From JAIBAC01 sp046331095 (lineage in GTDB: Bacteria > Actinomycetota > Acidimicrobiia > UBA2766), in the NCBI GenBank assembly GCA_046331095.1, contig JAXLRM010000003.1:1116001-1180000 (forward strand): DNA of 64,000 nt, read 5' to 3'. The first letter of the stretch is position 1. The number at the start of each line of letters is the position of its first letter. The translations under genes were made by a program, and so were the position numbers. Shown in pieces: positions 9,738 through 18,209 of the stretch. The notes below the pieces were generated by a model. The model ran no database searches, had not been told where the DNA came from, and saw nothing but the letters and a program-made list of their open reading frames with translations.

Positions 9738-10730
9738 ATGGCCCAGCGGCTCGCCCCGATGCTCGATGAGCTGCCCGAGACCGTGCGCCATTCCGCGCTG
9801 CCGACGCCGTTCCCCGTGGGACCGGTGAACTGCTGGCTCCTCGCCGAACGGCCGGTGACCGTCGTCGACCCCGGCATGTACCTGCCCGAGTCCCTCGGGA
9901 TGATCGAGGACCTCCTCGCCGCCGAGGGCCTCGCAGTGGCCGACGTCGACCGGGTCCTGATCACCCACGCCCACCCGGACCACTTCGGCGCGGCCGGCTG
10001 GATCGCCGAGAACTCCCGTGCCACGGTCTTCTGCGGCGAGGCGGAGCGCCCCAAGATCATCGACGCGCCCATGGACCGCGACCTCGCACTGGCGGTCGTC
10101 GTCGACCTCGGCCTGCCCGACGACGTCATCGCGATGCTGCCGGCCGGGCTGGAGATGCTGCGCCGGATGATCCGCCACCCCGTGCCCGAGCGGGTCGAGG
10201 GCCTCGCCGACGGCGACGCGTTCGAGGCCGGAGGGCGCACGTGGTCGGTGCACGTGACACCCGGTCACGCCCAGGGTCACGTGTCACTGCACGACGGTGA
10301 CGCCGGGGTGCTCGTGAGCGGTGACCACCTGCTCGCCCACATCACACCCAACCCCGCCCTCGAACTCGACGCGACCGTCGCGGGGGGCCGACGGCCGAGC
10401 CTCGTCGAGTACCTCGCGAACCTCGATCGTTTCGCCAAGCTCGACCCCGCCGCCGTACTGCCCGGCCACGGCGCCGCGTTCCACGACGTGCCGGCCCTGG
10501 TTGCCGCGATGCACGAGCACCACGCACGCCGCGCCGACCGGATCCTCGAGCTCGTCGACGACATGGGCACCTCCTCCGTGTACGAGATCTCCCAGGTGCT
10601 GTTCCCGTCGTTGAACGGCATGGACGTGATGCTCGGGCTCTCCGAGGTCGTCGGCCATCTCGACCTGCTGGAGCGCTCCGGTGCAGTCCTGCGCACCTCG
10701 GCGGCACCGGTGCTGTACGCGGCCGCCTGA
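9738..10730 (+). CDS. Metallo-beta-lactamase-fold hydrolase (glyoxalase II-like)
   Basis: 330 residues from ATG 9738, preceded by GAGAGGAG. It has the classic metal motif THAHPDHFGAAGW, a second ligand block (HVTPGHAQGHVS), a metal-bridging aspartate in GVLVSGDHLLAHI and a late histidine in VLPGHG. The C-terminal about 80 residues resemble the helical domain seen in beta-lactamase-like proteins of the LACTB2 type. It probably hydrolyses a thioester, lactone or similar bond in the cytoplasm; the substrate cannot be told. It shares the short divergent promoter region 9662-9737 with the other metallo-beta-lactamase-fold gene. Confidence 0.85.
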   Translation: MAQRLAPMLDELPETVRHSALPTPFPVGPVNCWLLAERPVTVVDPGMYLPESLGMIEDLLAAEGLAVADVDRVLITHAHPDHFGAAGWIAENSRATVFCGEAERPKIIDAPMDRDLALAVVVDLGLPDDVIAMLPAGLEMLRRMIRHPVPERVEGLADGDAFEAGGRTWSVHVTPGHAQGHVSLHDGDAGVLVSGDHLLAHITPNPALELDATVAGGRRPSLVEYLANLDRFAKLDPAAVLPGHGAAFHDVPALVAAMHEHHARRADRILELVDDMGTSSVYEISQVLFPSLNGMDVMLGLSEVVGHLDLLERSGAVLRTSAAPVLYAAA

Positions 10731-10827
10731 GACATCCGCGACCCCCGTGCCGAAGCCGACCCGCCTTCGGCTTTGAACTCAGGTTCGCACCGGGGACGCC
10801 GATACGGACTCCAGACATGGAGCTCAG

Positions 10828-13800
10828 ATGACCGAGTCGCTCCGACGACGGACTCCCACGCGCGCCGCGCGGCGCTGGCGCTCGATTGCAGCGCCTGTCG
10901 TGATCGTGTGCCTGGGCCTGACGCTGTCGCTCCTCGGTGCCCAGGCATGGGGACGCATGAGCGCCCGCGAGGAGAACCGGCGCCTCGCGAACGTCTCCGA
11001 GGACATCGCCCAGAGCGTCACGGACCAGTTCGACCGCTACCTCGACGCCGTGCAGGCCCTGGCTGCCTACATGGTCACCGCCGACGTCGACACCGAGTCG
11101 TTCGCCCGGTACGTGAAGCACCTCGACCCGAGCCGCGCGTACCCCGGGATCCAGGCACTCGGCTTCCTCGACATGGTCACCCCCGAGGAGCTCGACGCCT
11201 ACGTGGCGCGCATGAAGGCCGACGACCCCACCTTTGCGGTCCAGCCCGCCCGCGGTGTCGACCATCACGCGATCATCTCGTACCTGTGGCCCGCGGGCAC
11301 GGGACCGTGGCGGCCCGGCGTCGACGCGATGACCGCCGGCGACATCGTCGACTCCTTCCTGCGCGACGTGGTCGAGCGCGGCGGACCGGCCGTGACGATC
11401 AAGCTGTTCCAGATGACCCGCGGCCTCATCCCGATGGTGGTCGGCACACCCGTCTACAACGGCACGACGGTGCCGGCATCGGTGGAGGAGCGCCGGCACG
11501 AGATCCGCGGTGCAGTGATGGCCTTCGTCGACTCGAACGCCGTCCTCTCCAACGTCTTGCAGACCAAGCGCGAGGACGTCGGCATCGAGCTCTTCTCGGG
11601 TACGCCTTCTGCCGCGACGCTCGCCGGCAGCTTCGCGATGGAGAACGCCGGCAGCGGAGAGACCCACGAGGTCGCCGTCCAAGCGCTCGGCGCCGACTGG
11701 ACACTGCGCTTCCACGCGCTTCCGGGCTTCGCGAGCACTCCGATCCTGGCCGAGCCCTACGTCGTCTTCGCGATCGGCGCCGTCTTCTCGTTCCTCCTGG
11801 GCGCGCTCGCGTGGACGTTCAGCCGCTCGGAGGGCCGCGCGCTCGCGCTCGTCGACGAGATGACCGTGAACCTGCGCCGCAGCGAGGAGCGCTTCCGCTC
11901 GCTCGTTCAGAACTCCAACGAGGTGATCGTCGTCACCGACGAGGATGCGCGCATCAGCTACGTGTCCGCGTCGGTCTCCAAGCTCGCGGGCTACGACCCC
12001 GACGAGCTCGTCGGGACGGACTCGATCGACCTGGTCCATCCCGACGACCGCGCGGACCTTGCCGGCGCGCTGCCAGAGGACGACGACCGTGGCACGGCGA
12101 CCCTCCACTACCGCATCCTGCACAAGGACGGCAGCGCCCGCGACGTGGAGACCGTGGTCATCGACCTCCTCGACGACCCCGCCGTCAACGGCGTCGTGTC
12201 GAACTGCCGCGACATCACCGAGCGAGTGCGTGCAGAGCGCGCGATGCTGCGCTCCAAGGAGGAGGCCGAGGCCGCCAACCGCGCCAAGAGCGAGTTCCTC
12301 GCGAACATGAGCCACGAGATCCGCACGCCGATGAACGGCGTGGTCGGCATGGCCGACCTCCTCCTCGACAGCGACCTCGACGCCGACCAGCACGAGTACG
12401 CGGAGACGGTGCGCACGTCGGCGCAGTCGCTGCTGACGATCCTGAACGACATCCTCGACTTCTCCAAGATCGAGGCGGGCAAGCTCGAGCTGGAGTTGAC
12501 CTCGTTCGATCCGTCGACGCTCGTCGAGTCGATCGGCGACCTCGTGGCCGACCAAGCCTTCGGAAAGGGCATCGAGCTCTGGATCGACATCGACACCGAG
12601 GTCCCCCGCGACGTGATCGGCGACCCGGTGCGCCTCGGCCAGGTGCTCACCAACCTCGTTGGCAACGCCGTGAAGTTCACCGACAGCGGCGAGGTCGGCA
12701 TCGAGGTCAACGTCGACGGGCGCGTCGGCGACGAGGTGGTGCTTCGCTTCGACGTGGTCGACACCGGGATCGGGATCTCCGAGACCCAGCGCGAGACCCT
12801 GTTCGACTCGTTCACACAAGCTGACGCGTCGACCACGCGGCGCTTCGGTGGGACCGGCCTCGGCCTCGCGATCAGCCGCAGGCTCGTGGAACTCGCCGGA
12901 GGCACGATCTCGGTGGAGAGCCGGCCCGGCGAGGGGAGCCGCTTCTGGTTCACCACGCGGCTGTGGGTCACCGCCGCCGATCCGGGGAGCGGTAACGACG
13001 ACACCGGCGTCCTCGCTGCTGCACGTGTCCTCGTCGTCGAGAGCAACAGGGCCGTACGCGAACAGGTCACCGCCCTCGTGCGACACCAGGGTGGGGATCC
13101 CCTGGCCGCGGCCGACACGAAACAGGCGCTGGCCCTGATCGCAGCCCAGGACGTGGAGCCGTGCTCCGCAGCTGCGGTCGACGTCACCCTCCCCGACGGG
13201 GCCGGGACCGAGCTCGCCCGCCACATCCGGCGGGAGTGGCCCCGGTGCACGGTCGTGCTGATGGGACCTCCGTCCATGCGATCGGCGATGGGCGAGGCTG
13301 TCGCTGCTGGTGACGCCGACGCCGCGATCGCGAAACCGATTCGCCCTCACCGACTGATCGCCCGCCTCACGGGCTCCGAGACCTCCAACGGGCACGCACG
13401 CGAAGAACGCGTGCTCGTGTCGCAGCCCACCGACGCGACACGCGTCCGCCTCCTCGTCGCCGAGGACCACCCAGTGAACCAGAAGGTCACCGCGCGCACC
13501 CTCGAGTACCTCGGCTACGACTGCGACGTCGTCGCCAACGGCGCCGCTGCCGTCGACGCGGTCCGCCACGGCGCGTACGGCGCGGTCCTCATGGACTGCC
13601 AGATGCCCGGCGTCGACGGTTACGAGGCGTCACGCCTGATCCGCGACGAGGAGCTCTCCGACGGCGCCCTCACCCACATCCCGATCGTCGCGATGACCGC
13701 CAGCGCCATGAAGGGCGACCGCGAACGGGCCCTCGCCGCAGGCATGGACGACTACATCGCAAAGCCCGTCGACCGCACCGAGCTCGCGGCGATGTTGCAG

Positions 13801-13839
13801 CGGTGGGTCCGGGCACCCGTCGAGGTACGCCAGCCGTAG
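10828..13839 (+). CDS. Hybrid sensor histidine kinase: CHASE-PAS-HisKA-HATPase-REC-REC
   Basis: 1003 residues. A transmembrane helix at about 20-42, an extracytoplasmic CHASE domain (about 80-300), a second helix (about 308-330), a PAS domain (about 350-470), a HisKA domain with phosphoacceptor His496 in FLANMSHEIRTPMN, a HATPase domain with the N-box VLTNLVGNAVKFT, and two receivers. The last receiver is intact (VAEDHPVNQ, phosphoacceptor Asp923 in LMDCQMPG, lysine in IAKPV). The first keeps an Asp (AAVDVTLPD) but has VVESN where the acidic pair belongs, so it may not bind Mg normally. CHASE domains sense small extracellular ligands. No response regulator lies next to it, so signalling may go through a phosphotransfer protein elsewhere. 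Confidence 0.93.
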   Translation: MTESLRRRTPTRAARRWRSIAAPVVIVCLGLTLSLLGAQAWGRMSAREENRRLANVSEDIAQSVTDQFDRYLDAVQALAAYMVTADVDTESFARYVKHLDPSRAYPGIQALGFLDMVTPEELDAYVARMKADDPTFAVQPARGVDHHAIISYLWPAGTGPWRPGVDAMTAGDIVDSFLRDVVERGGPAVTIKLFQMTRGLIPMVVGTPVYNGTTVPASVEERRHEIRGAVMAFVDSNAVLSNVLQTKREDVGIELFSGTPSAATLAGSFAMENAGSGETHEVAVQALGADWTLRFHALPGFASTPILAEPYVVFAIGAVFSFLLGALAWTFSRSEGRALALVDEMTVNLRRSEERFRSLVQNSNEVIVVTDEDARISYVSASVSKLAGYDPDELVGTDSIDLVHPDDRADLAGALPEDDDRGTATLHYRILHKDGSARDVETVVIDLLDDPAVNGVVSNCRDITERVRAERAMLRSKEEAEAANRAKSEFLANMSHEIRTPMNGVVGMADLLLDSDLDADQHEYAETVRTSAQSLLTILNDILDFSKIEAGKLELELTSFDPSTLVESIGDLVADQAFGKGIELWIDIDTEVPRDVIGDPVRLGQVLTNLVGNAVKFTDSGEVGIEVNVDGRVGDEVVLRFDVVDTGIGISETQRETLFDSFTQADASTTRRFGGTGLGLAISRRLVELAGGTISVESRPGEGSRFWFTTRLWVTAADPGSGNDDTGVLAAARVLVVESNRAVREQVTALVRHQGGDPLAAADTKQALALIAAQDVEPCSAAAVDVTLPDGAGTELARHIRREWPRCTVVLMGPPSMRSAMGEAVAAGDADAAIAKPIRPHRLIARLTGSETSNGHAREERVLVSQPTDATRVRLLVAEDHPVNQKVTARTLEYLGYDCDVVANGAAAVDAVRHGAYGAVLMDCQMPGVDGYEASRLIRDEELSDGALTHIPIVAMTASAMKGDRERALAAGMDDYIAKPVDRTELAAMLQRWVRAPVEVRQP

Positions 13840-13944
13840 CCCCCCGACATCTCGGACGACACGGCAGCACCCGTAGCATGGGCGCGCCACGGTGCCCACG
13901 ACACGACGTCCCGCCGTACGGCGTACCCGTCAGGGGGAATCTCG

Positions 13945-14988
13945 ATGCAACTCGGCCTGCAACTCGGATACTGGCCTGCCCGACCACCCACCGGCGTCCC
14001 CGAGCTCGTCGCGGAGGCCGAGCGCCTCGGGTACGACTCGATCTGGACCGCCGAGGCGTACGGCTCGGACGCGTTCACGCCCCTGGCGTGGTGGGGGTCG
14101 CAGACGTCGCGCATCAAGTTGGGCACCGACCTCGCGCAACTCTCGGCGCGCACCCCGACCGCGACGGCGATGACGGCGATGACGCTCGACCACCTCTCGG
14201 GCGGGCGGTTCGTGCTCGGCCTCGGGGTGTCGGGCCCTCAGGTCGTCGAGGGCTGGTACGGCCAGCCGTTCGGCAAGCCTCTCCAGCGCACCCGTGAGTA
14301 CGTCGACATCATGCGGCGCATCTGGGCCCGCCAGGAGCCCGTCACCTACGACGGCGCCCAGTACGAGTTGCCCGTCCCTGCCGACAGGCCCGGCTCCACC
14401 GGTCTCGGGAAGGCGCTCAAGTCGATCGTGCACCCGCTGCGCCCCGACATCCCCGTGTACCTCGGCGCCGAGGGTCCCAAGAACATCGCGTTGGCGGCCG
14501 AGATCGGTGACGGGTGGTTCCCGATCTTCTACGCACCCACCAACGACGACTACGCACGCAAGGCCCTCGCGGAGGGCTTCGCTCGCGAGGGTGCACGCCA
14601 CGGCGCCGACACGTTCGAGGTGGCTGCCACCGTGCCGGTCCTGTGCCACGACGACGTCGAGGTCGCGGCCGACATGATCCGGCCGTTCCTCGCTCTCTAC
14701 GTCGGCGGCATGGGCGCCCGCGACGCCAACTTCCACCTCGACGTGTTCGCGCGGATGGGATACGAGGCCGAGGCGGTGCGGATCCAGGAGCTCTACCTCG
14801 CCGGCGACAAGGCCGCGGCGACAGCCCTCGTACCACGCAAGCTCGTCGAGGAAGTGGCCCTCATCGGCCCGCGCGAGAAGGTCCGCGACGAACTCGCACG
14901 ATGGGAGGAGTCCCTCGTGACCACGCTGCTGATCGGCTCCCACGACCTCGCCACCGTGCGCATGATGGCCGAGCTCGTCCTCCGCTGA
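13945..14988 (+). CDS. LLM-class F420-dependent oxidoreductase
   Basis: 347 residues from ATG 13945 with AGGGGGAA just upstream. It is a luciferase-like monooxygenase TIM barrel: LGLQLGYWPARP at the N-terminus, WTAEAYGSDAFTP, GGRFVLGLGVSGPQVVEGWYG, and a YLGAEGPKN loop, the pattern of Actinobacterial F420-dependent oxidoreductases of the Rv3520c-like group. Enzymes of this class transfer hydride between F420 and a small molecule; the substrate is unknown. A close paralogue lies at 54516-55547 sharing the same motifs. It converges on the next gene, with one base between the two stop codons. Confidence 0.9.
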   Translation: MQLGLQLGYWPARPPTGVPELVAEAERLGYDSIWTAEAYGSDAFTPLAWWGSQTSRIKLGTDLAQLSARTPTATAMTAMTLDHLSGGRFVLGLGVSGPQVVEGWYGQPFGKPLQRTREYVDIMRRIWARQEPVTYDGAQYELPVPADRPGSTGLGKALKSIVHPLRPDIPVYLGAEGPKNIALAAEIGDGWFPIFYAPTNDDYARKALAEGFAREGARHGADTFEVAATVPVLCHDDVEVAADMIRPFLALYVGGMGARDANFHLDVFARMGYEAEAVRIQELYLAGDKAAATALVPRKLVEEVALIGPREKVRDELARWEESLVTTLLIGSHDLATVRMMAELVLR

Positions 14989-14989
14989 A

Positions 14990-15658
14990 CTAGTTCACCT
15001 TGGGGGGTTGGAGGTCGACGAAGCAGACCTTCCACTTGCCGTCCTCGTTCACGAGGGTCGCGCGGCCGTGGACGCTGCCCTTGGCGAACAGGAGGTCGAA
15101 GTCGGCCGCCTGCAGTTCGCCGAGGTCCGACGACGGGGGGGGAGAGATCGTGGAAGTCGTCGTCGTGTCGACCGCGGAGACGTCGATCTTGTCGAGCGTC
15201 CCCAGTGTCCCCTCCACACCCTGGATCGCCCGGGCGAACTGCTCGGCGAGCGTCGGCTGTTTCGTACAGGTGACCGCGACGGCCGCCTGGGTGTTCTCGG
15301 TCTGCACCGCCTCGAAGAACTTCTTGGTGGACTCGACGGGCCCGCTCGCACCTCCGAAGAGCCACATCGCAGCGAACACGATCGCGACGATCACGACCAC
15401 GCCGGCAGCGGCGACGAGGCCGATGCGGCCCCAGTGCGGGCCGTGGGCCGGCGCCTCGGGGGCGCGCCCGTGCGCACCGCCCGCGTGGGCGCCCCCGGAG
15501 TACGGAGGCGCCGGTTGAGGCTGGTACCGGGGCGGGTACGCGGGTGGCGGCTGTTGCGGATAGGGCGTCGGAGGCTGCTGGGGCAGCCCGAAGCCGGGGT
15601 CGTCGCCGCTCCACGAACCACCCCCGCCTGGGTACCCGGGGCCACCCGGTGAAGTCAT
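14990..15658 (-). CDS. Pro/Gly-rich single-pass membrane protein with a C-terminal extracytoplasmic domain
   Basis: 222 residues. The first 75 are a Pro-Gly-Gln-rich cytoplasmic stretch (PYPQQPPPAYPPRYQPQP), followed by one transmembrane helix (GLVAAAGVVVIVAIVFAAMW) and an outside domain of about 110 residues that ends WKVCFVDLQPP. This layout is common in Actinobacterial membrane proteins with small NTF2-like or DUF4878-like outer domains; KWKVCF near the end fits that idea, but I cannot confirm a family. Two cysteines in the outer part could form a disulfide. It is tail-to-tail with the LLM gene and divergent from ndh (start codons 92 bases apart). Confidence 0.75.
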   Translation of the reverse strand: MTSPGGPGYPGGGGSWSGDDPGFGLPQQPPTPYPQQPPPAYPPRYQPQPAPPYSGGAHAGGAHGRAPEAPAHGPHWGRIGLVAAAGVVVIVAIVFAAMWLFGGASGPVESTKKFFEAVQTENTQAAVAVTCTKQPTLAEQFARAIQGVEGTLGTLDKIDVSAVDTTTTSTISPPPSSDLGELQAADFDLLFAKGSVHGRATLVNEDGKWKVCFVDLQPPKVN

Positions 15659-15749
15659 CTCAGCTCTCCGAATCCTGCGGGCGTCGGGATCGGCCCATCA
15701 CCCTATCGGTACGGAGGCGCTCCCGCCCGACCGGTGCCAGTATGCGGCC

Positions 15750-17075
15750 ATGGCCAACAGACGCGTGTTGATCGTCGGGTGCGGGTTCGGCGGCCTCGCG
15801 TGCGCGAAGGAGCTGAACGGCACCGAGGTCGACGTCACCCTCGTCGACCGCGAGAACTTCCACTTGTTCACGCCGCTGCTGTACCAGGTGGCCACGGCTC
15901 TGCTCAACCCGAGCGACATCGGCTACCCGATACGCAAGATCTTCCGCGATTCGCCCAACGTCCGGTTCCGCCGTGCCGAGGTGACCCATGTCGACTTCGA
16001 GGGACGCGCCGTCCGGACGTCCACGGGCGACGACATCGTGTTCGACGATCTCGTGATCGCGACCGGTTCGACCACGAACTACTTCGGCAACGAGGCGCTC
16101 GCCGAGCGTGCGCTCGGTCTCAAGACCCTCGAAGAGGCCCTCCAGCTCCGCAACCACATCCTCACCTGCCTCGAGCGCGCCAGTGCCGCGGCGGCGGCCG
16201 GGGACGCGGCGGCCCTCGCGGCGTGGACCACGTTCGTGATCGTCGGCGGAGGACCAACCGGTGTCGAGTTCGCCGGCGCCCTCGCCGAGCTCTTCTCGCT
16301 CGTGCTCGCCGCCGAGTACCCCGACATCCCCGACGGGGTGGTGCGCATCATCCTGGTCGAGGGTTCCGACGCGCTGCTCGGGGCCTTCGACCCCAGGCTC
16401 GGCGCGTACGCCGCGACAACCCTCGAAGCCCGGGGCGTACAGGTCCTCCTGAGGCAGCTCGTGACCGCAGCCGCCAGTGACCACGTGGTCCTCTCCGACG
16501 GTACCGAGGTCGCCAGTCGCACACTCGTCTGGTCGGCAGGCGTCAGAGCAGACGACAGCGTCGGCGCCGGCGACGTCCAGCGCAGTCGCACCGATCGCAT
16601 CGAGGTCGACGCGAACCTCCGCGTACCCGGCCACGACGGCGTCTACGCGATAGGGGACGGGGCGTCGGTGGTAGACGACGGCCACGAGCTGCCGATGCTC
16701 GGACCCCCTGCGATGCAGGCAGGCCGCTACGTCGCGGCCCAGATCCTGGGGCACGCACCCACACGGGAGCCGTTCCGGTACCGCGACAAGGGCACGATGG
16801 CGACGATCGGGCGCTCGGCAGCAGTCGCCCAGGTCGGGCGCATCAGGCTGACCGGGTTCGTGGGTTGGGTCGCATGGCTGGTGCTGCACCTCTACTACCT
16901 GATCGGCTTTCACAACCGGCTCCGGGTCCTCTTCGCGTGGGGCTGGAACTACCTCCACGGCGACCGCCCGATACGCCTCATCACCAGGGCGAAAGGAGAC
17001 ATCGTCGCTCGCGAGGATGTGCCAACTGCGACTTCCCGACGTGAGGCGGCACGGGGCGCGGCCGGCTCGGGTTGA
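15750..17075 (+). CDS. ndh: Type II NADH dehydrogenase (NDH-2)
   Basis: 441 residues, the usual length. It has two dinucleotide-binding folds: FAD (VLIVGCGFGGLACAKEL) and NAD(P)H (FVIVGGGPTGVEFAGALAE), the redox-side block FTPLLYQVATALLNP, and a conserved VYAIGDGA motif near the flavin. The C-terminal 70 residues contain a hydrophobic helix (GWVAWLVLHLYYLIGF) typical of membrane-attached NDH-2. It oxidises NADH and reduces menaquinone at the inner face of the membrane without pumping protons. With the polyprenyl diphosphate synthase nearby this suggests, but does not prove, a respiratory neighbourhood. The start is ATG 15750. Confidence 0.92.
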   Translation: MANRRVLIVGCGFGGLACAKELNGTEVDVTLVDRENFHLFTPLLYQVATALLNPSDIGYPIRKIFRDSPNVRFRRAEVTHVDFEGRAVRTSTGDDIVFDDLVIATGSTTNYFGNEALAERALGLKTLEEALQLRNHILTCLERASAAAAAGDAAALAAWTTFVIVGGGPTGVEFAGALAELFSLVLAAEYPDIPDGVVRIILVEGSDALLGAFDPRLGAYAATTLEARGVQVLLRQLVTAAASDHVVLSDGTEVASRTLVWSAGVRADDSVGAGDVQRSRTDRIEVDANLRVPGHDGVYAIGDGASVVDDGHELPMLGPPAMQAGRYVAAQILGHAPTREPFRYRDKGTMATIGRSAAVAQVGRIRLTGFVGWVAWLVLHLYYLIGFHNRLRVLFAWGWNYLHGDRPIRLITRAKGDIVAREDVPTATSRREAARGAAGSG

Positions 17076-17150
17076 GCGCGGTGTCCCAGTTTCGTGGACT
17101 CCGTGCGGCAGGCCCTTCCTCCGCACCGCTGCATACTTGTATGGTGTGCG

Positions 17151-17256
17151 TAGGTCGGCGATGCGCCCGGAGCAAAGCAGGGTGGTGGATGTCGCCGGTG
17201 CGCAGCGACGAGTAACGCGACCGAAGACGGGGGTCCTACGAGCCCCCGTCTTCCGC
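17151..17256 (+). ncRNA. Candidate structured small RNA ending in a strong hairpin (unrecognised)
   Basis: The 190-base gap between two convergent genes holds no plausible ORF but folds well by eye. GGTCG (17153-17157) pairs with CGACC (17218-17222). Inside it TGCGC+CCGG (17162-17170) pairs with CCGG+GCGCA (17195-17204) with a single-base bulge, leaving a 24-base apical loop. This is followed directly by an 11-bp hairpin (17223-17253). A weak promoter-like pair lies upstream (TTCCTC 17116, TATGGT 17140, 18 bases apart). It does not match SRP RNA, tmRNA, RNase P or a riboswitch I know. It could equally be just a structured terminator region. Confidence 0.35.
17223..17253. terminator. Bidirectional hairpin terminator between ndh and the PAC2 gene
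   Basis: GAAGACGGGGG (17223-17233) and CCCCCGTCTTC (17243-17253) form a perfect 11-bp stem with a 9-base loop between two convergent genes. There is no long T run on either side, as is usual for hairpin terminators in very GC-rich Actinobacteria. Confidence 0.7.
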
Positions 17257-17265
17257 GTCCACATC

Positions 17266-18111
17266 TCAGGAGTCGTCGTCGAACTCGCGCAGGTACCGCT
17301 CGATCTCGCGGACGAGACCGCTGGCGTCCTCGTCGGGTTCCACGCCGCCGACTGCCTGCTGCAGTTTGCGGACGAGCTCGGCGAGATCGGGGCGCTCGGC
17401 GAGCCGCGCGTCGACCGCCGCCGTGTAGGCGGCGATCTCGCCGGCGAGCGCCGACGTGTCGACCTCCACGGCTGCCACCTCACGCATCCGCTCGAGCACG
17501 GCGCCCACTGCGGGCGGCGACGGCGTGGCAGCCACGTACGGCGGCACCTGCGCCCACAGGCCCGCGCACGGGACACCTTGTTCGGCGAGGGCCACCTGCA
17601 GGCAGGTCTGCAGCCCCGTCGGCCCCTGGTAGTCCGGCCGGAGGTCACCGACGCGCTCGGCAGTTCGGGCGTCGGTCGCGGTCGACAGCACCCTGACCTC
17701 CTCGTGATGGGTGACGCCGGCTGGGATCCCGCCGACGCACACGGCCTCGACGACCCCCGCCCGCCGTGCCAGCCCCACCAGCGCGTGCACGAGAGGACGC
17801 CATCCGCGGGCCGGCTCGGGCCCGCTCACGGCGACGACGTCACGTCCGGCGTTACCGGTGGTGACCGCGAGCGAAGGCCACGTGAGCGAGGTCACGAGTC
17901 CGTCGACGACCCTGACCTCGGGCCGGTCGTGGAGGAGGTCGGCGATCGGAGTGAGGTCGAGCTCGGCGACATCGACGGCGCCCTCCATGTGCTCGGTCAG
18001 GTACGTCAGCACACCCTGTCCGCACCGGCCTGCGTCGATCCACCCGCGCAGCGCGACGACGAGAACCGGATCCTTCAACGCGGGCAGGTCCACACCGACG
18101 AGGTCGAACAT
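17266..18111 (-). CDS. PAC2 family protein
   Basis: 281 residues with the PAC2-family pattern: an early LVVALRGWIDAG block, a central EAVCVGGIPAGVTHH motif, a PTGLQTCL loop, and a C-terminal helical tail with LAELVRKLQQAVGG. PAC2 proteins are related to proteasome assembly chaperones, and an actinobacterial subfamily is widespread with no agreed function. The gene is divergent from the polyprenyl synthase gene, 98 bases apart, and convergent with ndh across the hairpin at 17223-17253. A TAGCAT box lies seven bases before the ATG on its strand, so its mRNA may be leaderless. Confidence 0.85.
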   Translation of the reverse strand: MFDLVGVDLPALKDPVLVVALRGWIDAGRCGQGVLTYLTEHMEGAVDVAELDLTPIADLLHDRPEVRVVDGLVTSLTWPSLAVTTGNAGRDVVAVSGPEPARGWRPLVHALVGLARRAGVVEAVCVGGIPAGVTHHEEVRVLSTATDARTAERVGDLRPDYQGPTGLQTCLQVALAEQGVPCAGLWAQVPPYVAATPSPPAVGAVLERMREVAAVEVDTSALAGEIAAYTAAVDARLAERPDLAELVRKLQQAVGGVEPDEDASGLVREIERYLREFDDDS

Positions 18112-18173
18112 GGCGTGGATGCTAGGTGAGAGTCAGGAGCCGCCCCCGGGCCGGATCCGGCGGCAGGCACTGA

Positions 18174-18209
18174 TTGACCGCCTACGCGGGACGTATCTAC
18201 TCTTGCGCC
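18174..18209 (+). promoter_or_regulatory. Leaderless promoter of the polyprenyl diphosphate synthase gene
   Basis: TTGACC (18174-18179), an 18-base spacer, and TACTCT (18198-18203) form a good housekeeping-type promoter. The -10 box ends six bases before ATG 18210, so transcription should begin at or next to the A of the start codon. No Shine-Dalgarno sequence is present, which agrees with a leaderless mRNA and favours ATG 18210 over an in-frame start at 18174. Confidence 0.65.

Noticed and set aside
10342..13569. A 1075-residue minus-strand frame across the CHASE kinase.
   Set aside because: It is antisense to a gene with complete CHASE, PAS, kinase and receiver motifs, and has no recognisable domain.
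14986..14997. A 12-base palindrome TGAACTAGTTCA covering both convergent stop codons.
   Set aside because: Short enough to arise by chance; both stop codons impose most of its sequence.
17151..17256. Resemblance of the candidate RNA to SRP RNA or tmRNA.
   Set aside because: It lacks the SRP GGAAG/AGCAG core and any tmRNA acceptor or tag sequence.
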